DNA of 64,000 nt, taken from contig CAVTBT010000005.1 in NCBI GenBank assembly GCA_963733065.1, positions 682,001 through 746,000 on the forward strand, given 5' to 3'. How positions within the stretch are numbered: position 1 is the stretch's first letter; each line of letters begins with the position of its first letter. The position numbers were made by a program, and so were the translations under genes. Below the pieces are notes generated by a model. That model saw only the letters and a list, made by a program, of their open reading frames with translations, was not told where the DNA came from and searched no databases. This DNA comes from CAVTBT01 sp963733065 (GTDB taxonomy: Bacteria; Actinomycetota; Thermoleophilia; Gaiellales; Gaiellaceae). Shown piece after piece: positions 61,150 to 64,000 of this stretch.

Positions 61150-61891
61150 CGCGGCCGTCCGCGTCGCATTCCACGAGCGCGCCCTCGAGGCGCACGCCGC
61201 CGTCGGCGGTCTCGAAGCGAACCGGCATGCCCGTGCGCATCCGGCGAATCGCGAGCTCCCCCACGACGCCGATCACCGAGTCGTGCGGCCCGGTCATGCC
61301 AACGTCGGTCATCGCCGCGGTGCCCCCGGGCTGGATCCTCGCGTCGGACGTCTGAACATGCGTATGGGTACCGAGCACGGCGGTCACGCGCCCGTCGAGC
61401 CACCTCGCGAGCGCAACCTTCTCGCTCGTCGCCTCGGCGTGGACGTCGACCACGACGACCGGCGTGCGATCGCGCGCCTCCTCGACGAGGCCGTCCACGA
61501 GCTCCCACATGCTCCGTGCCGGATCGAGGAAGAGCGAGCCGAGCAGGTTGACGACCGCCACCTCACCGCCGTTCGAGGTCGGTGCGAACGCGAGCCCGCG
61601 GCCAGGTGCGGCCGCGGCGAGGTTGGCCGGGCGGACGACCCGCTCGGAGCCGGCGAGATAGGGCGCGATCTCGCTGCGGCGCCAGGTGTGGTTGCCGAGC
61701 GTGATGAGATCGCCGCCGGCGGCGAGCAGCCGCTCCGCCAGCTTCGGTGTGATGCCGACGCCGTCCGCGACATTCTCGCCGTTCAGGATGCACGCGTCGA
61801 CGCCCAGCTCCGCGCGGAGCCCGGGCAGGCGCTCCTCGACCGCCCGCCGACCGGGCCGCCCCACCACGTCGCCGACGAAGAGGATCCTCAG
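61112..61891 (-). CDS. YmdB-type metallophosphoesterase, CTG start
   Basis: 259 residues. (L)RILFVGDVVGRPGRRAVEE, CILNGENVADGVGITPKLAE, ITLGNHTWRRSEI, DVHAEATSEKVALARWLDG and VLGTHTHVQTSDARI match YmdB/TIGR00282, a cyclic nucleotide or 2',3'-cAMP phosphodiesterase with D-E-N-H-H-H ligands. Family members begin M-[RK]-I-L-F; the only start at that place is CTG (61891), which overlaps the previous stop as CTGA. No ATG, GTG or TTG is near. Confidence 0.9.
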   Translation of the reverse strand: MRILFVGDVVGRPGRRAVEERLPGLRAELGVDACILNGENVADGVGITPKLAERLLAAGGDLITLGNHTWRRSEIAPYLAGSERVVRPANLAAAAPGRGLAFAPTSNGGEVAVVNLLGSLFLDPARSMWELVDGLVEEARDRTPVVVVDVHAEATSEKVALARWLDGRVTAVLGTHTHVQTSDARIQPGGTAAMTDVGMTGPHDSVIGVVGELAIRRMRTGMPVRFETADGGVRLEGALVECDADGRATAIEPVRVEVS

Positions 61892-62793
61892 GGGATCGAC
61901 AGCGTCGCGGCGGGGTGCACTTCGAGCGAGACGTTGTTCCCCGCGTCCTGCGTGTAGCGCGCGAGCGCCTGGCGCTCCACACCGGAGAGGTCGACGATCG
62001 TGCCGACCTTCGACGTCCCCTCCGCGACGGTGGATCCCACCGTGAGCGCCGGGTCCGCCGAGAGCTGCGTCAGCGAGACGACGAGCGAGGGGGCGCTGGA
62101 GGGCCGGATGTCGAGTTGTGCGCCGTAGACCCGGTTGGAGATGACGTAGTCGCGGAGGCCGACGATCGTGCCGTCGACGGGCGAGTACACGTCCGTGCCG
62201 GCCGGCGCGCCGACGTCGAGCGCCGAGGTTCCGGGCCCGGCGCCGCCGAGCTGGTACCAGACGAGATCGTCGTCCGGCGAGCCCGCGACCCGGTGCCACA
62301 GGCGCGACAACAGTCCCTCGTTGCCCTGACGGCCGAGCGGCTCGAGCGCGACTGCACCGTCGGCTCCGTCGTGATAGCCGAGCGCGGTGAGCGCGCCCTG
62401 TGCCACCGGCAGCTGGATCCGCAGCGTCCCGGCGGCGGCCACGATCTCCGGCGCAGGTGTTCCGGGCAGCAGCCGCGACGAGGAGGCCGGCGTCGCCTCG
62501 ACCCGCTGCGGCGTCCCCGACCCGAACGCGGTGAGCGCGAGCACGAGCAGCACCGCCGTCGCGCAGACGCCGAGCAGGAGTAGCCGGCCCGCTCGATGGT
62601 CGTGTGGAGTTCTGCGCGCGCGAACGCGAGCCACCGAACGAGGGCGCGGTGGAGCCATCCGCGGCACGGTAGCCGACGGCCTCGGTGTTTTCCACCGGGA
62701 GGCGGACTCCTCCTCCGGAAGCGGCGGCTCGAGCGCGAGGGCTCCGTCCTCCCAGATCGACCAGTCCCACTCGGGTGGCCTGAGCGCCACCAC
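61888..62793 (-). CDS. Membrane-anchored degenerate M23/LytM-like protein
   Basis: About 301 residues if it starts at GTG 62793; ATG 62658 is the alternative. The proposed N-terminus (LRPPEWDWSIWEDGALALEP) is Trp/Glu-rich with GC-rich third positions, so I think it is coding. One span (LLLLGVCATAVLLVLALTAF) follows. The outside domain has DVYSPVDGTIVGLRDYVISN, SLTQLS and VGTIVDLSGVERQALAR, the beta-roll of M23 peptidases, but the HxH metal motif is absent. Probably a non-enzymatic peptidoglycan regulator. Confidence 0.72.
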   Translation of the reverse strand: MVALRPPEWDWSIWEDGALALEPPLPEEESASRWKTPRPSATVPRMAPPRPRSVARVRARRTPHDHRAGRLLLLGVCATAVLLVLALTAFGSGTPQRVEATPASSSRLLPGTPAPEIVAAAGTLRIQLPVAQGALTALGYHDGADGAVALEPLGRQGNEGLLSRLWHRVAGSPDDDLVWYQLGGAGPGTSALDVGAPAGTDVYSPVDGTIVGLRDYVISNRVYGAQLDIRPSSAPSLVVSLTQLSADPALTVGSTVAEGTSKVGTIVDLSGVERQALARYTQDAGNNVSLEVHPAATLSIP

Positions 62794-62814
62794 GACCGCG
62801 CTACGATCGCGGCG

Positions 62815-64000
62815 ATGGCCGACCCCGGCCCGACGATCCAGGTCCCGCGGTGGATTCAGCTCGTGGGGTTGCCGGTGCTCGCCGTCCTCGCGTACCTGCT
62901 GGCGAGCACGCTCGGTCACGCGCTGTTCCTCTTCCTGACCGCGTCGGTGATCGCGTTCCTCCTCAACCCGCTCGTGCGTCGACTCGAAAGGGTCCGGGTA
63001 CCGCGCGGCCTCGGGGTCGCGATCGTGTTCCTGACATTCGCGGCGGCGGTCGTCGTCATCGTCGTCGCGCTGGCGACCGTGGTCGTCGACCAGACGCGGT
63101 CGGCGGCCGAGCGGATCGACGACTACGTTACGGAGGAGGACGGACGGACCGGGCTCACGGGCGCCGAGCGCGACCTCGACCGGCTCGAGGGCTGGCTCCG
63201 CGACCACGGTATCGACGTCGAGCTGCGGGACCAGGTCAGCGAGTGGCTCGACTCGCTGTCGGCGGGCGACATTTCCGGCTACACCCAGGATGCGATCTCG
63301 ATCGCGCAGGGCGCAGCGATCTCGTTCGTGATCCTGCTCTTCTCGATCGTCCTGATCATTGTCATCGCGATCTACATGCTGCTCGACATGCCGCGGCTCG
63401 AGGGGGCGATCGACCGCCGCTTCCCGCCCGCGCAGGGGCGGCCGCTGACGCATCGGATCGAGTCGGCGCTCGCCGGCTACGTGCGCGGCCAGCTGCTGCT
63501 CTCGACGATCATCGGATTCAGCGCGGGGCTGGGCATGTGGATCCTCGGTGTGCTCGACCTCGTGCCCGGCGCCGAGCAGTACGCGCTGCTCTTCGGCCTC
63601 TGGACCGCGGTGATCGAGGTGATCCCGTACATCGGGCCGTGGCTCTCGGCCGTGCCCCCGGCGATCTACGCGCTCGTCGTCGACCCGGTGTGGGGGTTCT
63701 TCTGGGTGGCCGGCCTCTTCGTCTTCATCTACCAGGTGGAGGGGCACGTCGTCGTCCCGAACGTGATGGCGAACGCCCTGCGTCTGCACCCGCTGCTCGT
63801 GATCTTCGGGCTGCTCGCGGGCGGGGAGCTGTACGGGATCCCGGGCGTGCTCGTGGCGCTGCCGACGATGGCCGCCGGGCGCGCCGTGTGGGAGTTCTTC
63901 GCCGAGCGCATCCGCCTCCAGAAGTGGGACGAGGGCGGCGAGATCCCCGTCGAGGTCGAGCTGGACGCGCCCGAGCGCCCGCCGCCGCGCATCGTCCGCG
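62815..64000 (+). CDS. AI-2E family transporter (PerM-like), 3' partial
   Basis: No stop before the window edge; 395 codons seen. Several spans (VGLPVLAVLAYLLASTLG, LGVAIVFLTFAAAVVVIVVA, ISFVILLFSIVLIIVIAIYM), an extracytoplasmic coiled part (RSAAERIDDYVTEEDG), and the signatures AVIEVIPYIGPWLSAVPPA, GHVVVPNVMANALRLHPLLV and GELYGIPGVLVALP. The family exports or permits flux of varied small molecules; cargo unknown. ATG start with 21 bases to the divergent M23-like gene. Confidence 0.93.
   Translation, partial: MADPGPTIQVPRWIQLVGLPVLAVLAYLLASTLGHALFLFLTASVIAFLLNPLVRRLERVRVPRGLGVAIVFLTFAAAVVVIVVALATVVVDQTRSAAERIDDYVTEEDGRTGLTGAERDLDRLEGWLRDHGIDVELRDQVSEWLDSLSAGDISGYTQDAISIAQGAAISFVILLFSIVLIIVIAIYMLLDMPRLEGAIDRRFPPAQGRPLTHRIESALAGYVRGQLLLSTIIGFSAGLGMWILGVLDLVPGAEQYALLFGLWTAVIEVIPYIGPWLSAVPPAIYALVVDPVWGFFWVAGLFVFIYQVEGHVVVPNVMANALRLHPLLVIFGLLAGGELYGIPGVLVALPTMAAGRAVWEFFAERIRLQKWDEGGEIPVEVELDAPERPPPRIVR

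Noticed and set aside
61888..63789. 633-codon frame extending the M23-like gene across the transporter
   Set aside because: The part beyond 62815 is antisense to a convincing AI-2E transporter and is charged low-complexity sequence.

Overview
The window is very GC-rich, gene-dense DNA with short gaps, many GTG starts and many 4-base start/stop overlaps. No stretch longer than about 220 bases lacks a gene. The gene content suggests a soil- or sediment-type actinobacterium, probably near the Thermoleophilia (Gaiellales/Solirubrobacterales). The reasons are a futalosine-pathway MqnD-type protein, membrane urate oxidation by PuuD, actinobacterial CIRCE-controlled groESL and two 2-oxo acid dehydrogenase sets. 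The phylum is fairly safe; the class is inference.

Layout. 0-2.8 kb: 3' part of a secreted M6 metalloprotease. 2.8-9.5 kb: lipoate genes lipA and lipB beside a lipoylated 2-oxo acid dehydrogenase operon (E1alpha, E1beta, E2). 9.5-11.7 kb: small genes (membrane protein, zinc ribbon, ASCH-like, NUDIX). 11.8-13.9 kb: promoter, CIRCE operator, groES-groEL and terminators. 14-24.5 kb: molybdopterin oxidoreductase, YgfZ-like protein, tRNA-Arg, acetyltransferases, DUF421, ornithine cyclodeaminase-like enzyme, HIT protein, DtxR regulator, MqnD-like protein, thiolase and aldehyde dehydrogenase. 24.5-30.1 kb: transporter, M20 amidohydrolase, DUF3830 protein and a urate pathway operon (hiuH, uraD, puuD). 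30.2-32.1 kb: EthD protein and two enoyl-CoA hydratase family genes, one PaaG-like. 32.1-34.6 kb: SGNH hydrolase and MBOAT acyltransferase. 34.6-38.2 kb: proline racemase family enzyme, then an acyl-CoA dehydrogenase operon carrying two tandem Rdx/SelW-like genes. 38.4-42 kb: signalling (GGDEF-GAF-GGDEF protein, PAS-LuxR regulator, class III cyclase). 42-45.1 kb: paaABCD phenylacetyl-CoA epoxidase genes opposite a TetR regulator. 45.2-48.8 kb: lipid kinase, PadR regulator and two lipoproteins. 48.8-53.8 kb: second dehydrogenase operon (E1alpha, E1beta, amidase, GNAT, HIRAN, E2). 53.9-64 kb: CHRD and thioredoxin-like proteins, phosphodiesterase, Pcm, GtrA, two glycosyltransferases, YmdB-like phosphoesterase, degenerate M23 protein and an AI-2E transporter cut by the right edge.

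Main discovery. At 35906-36130 a 74-codon Rdx/SelW-family gene has an in-frame TGA exactly where its tandem neighbour (35671-35895, about 55% identical, no gaps) has the second cysteine of CxxC. A stem-loop with a G-initial loop follows the TGA at bacterial SECIS distance. This reads as a CxxU selenoprotein paired with its cysteine paralogue.

Second theme. A family of palindromes with GCGCTT...AAGCGC bases occurs between genes and also inside the linker of the second E2 gene, where it is translated. A second palindrome family (GGNGNC-A-GNCNCC) occurs three times, twice inside genes.

Caution. Five conserved genes, and probably a sixth, are broken by shifts of the same phase, each curable by deleting one base. 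These are most likely sequence errors and are annotated as single genes with a note.
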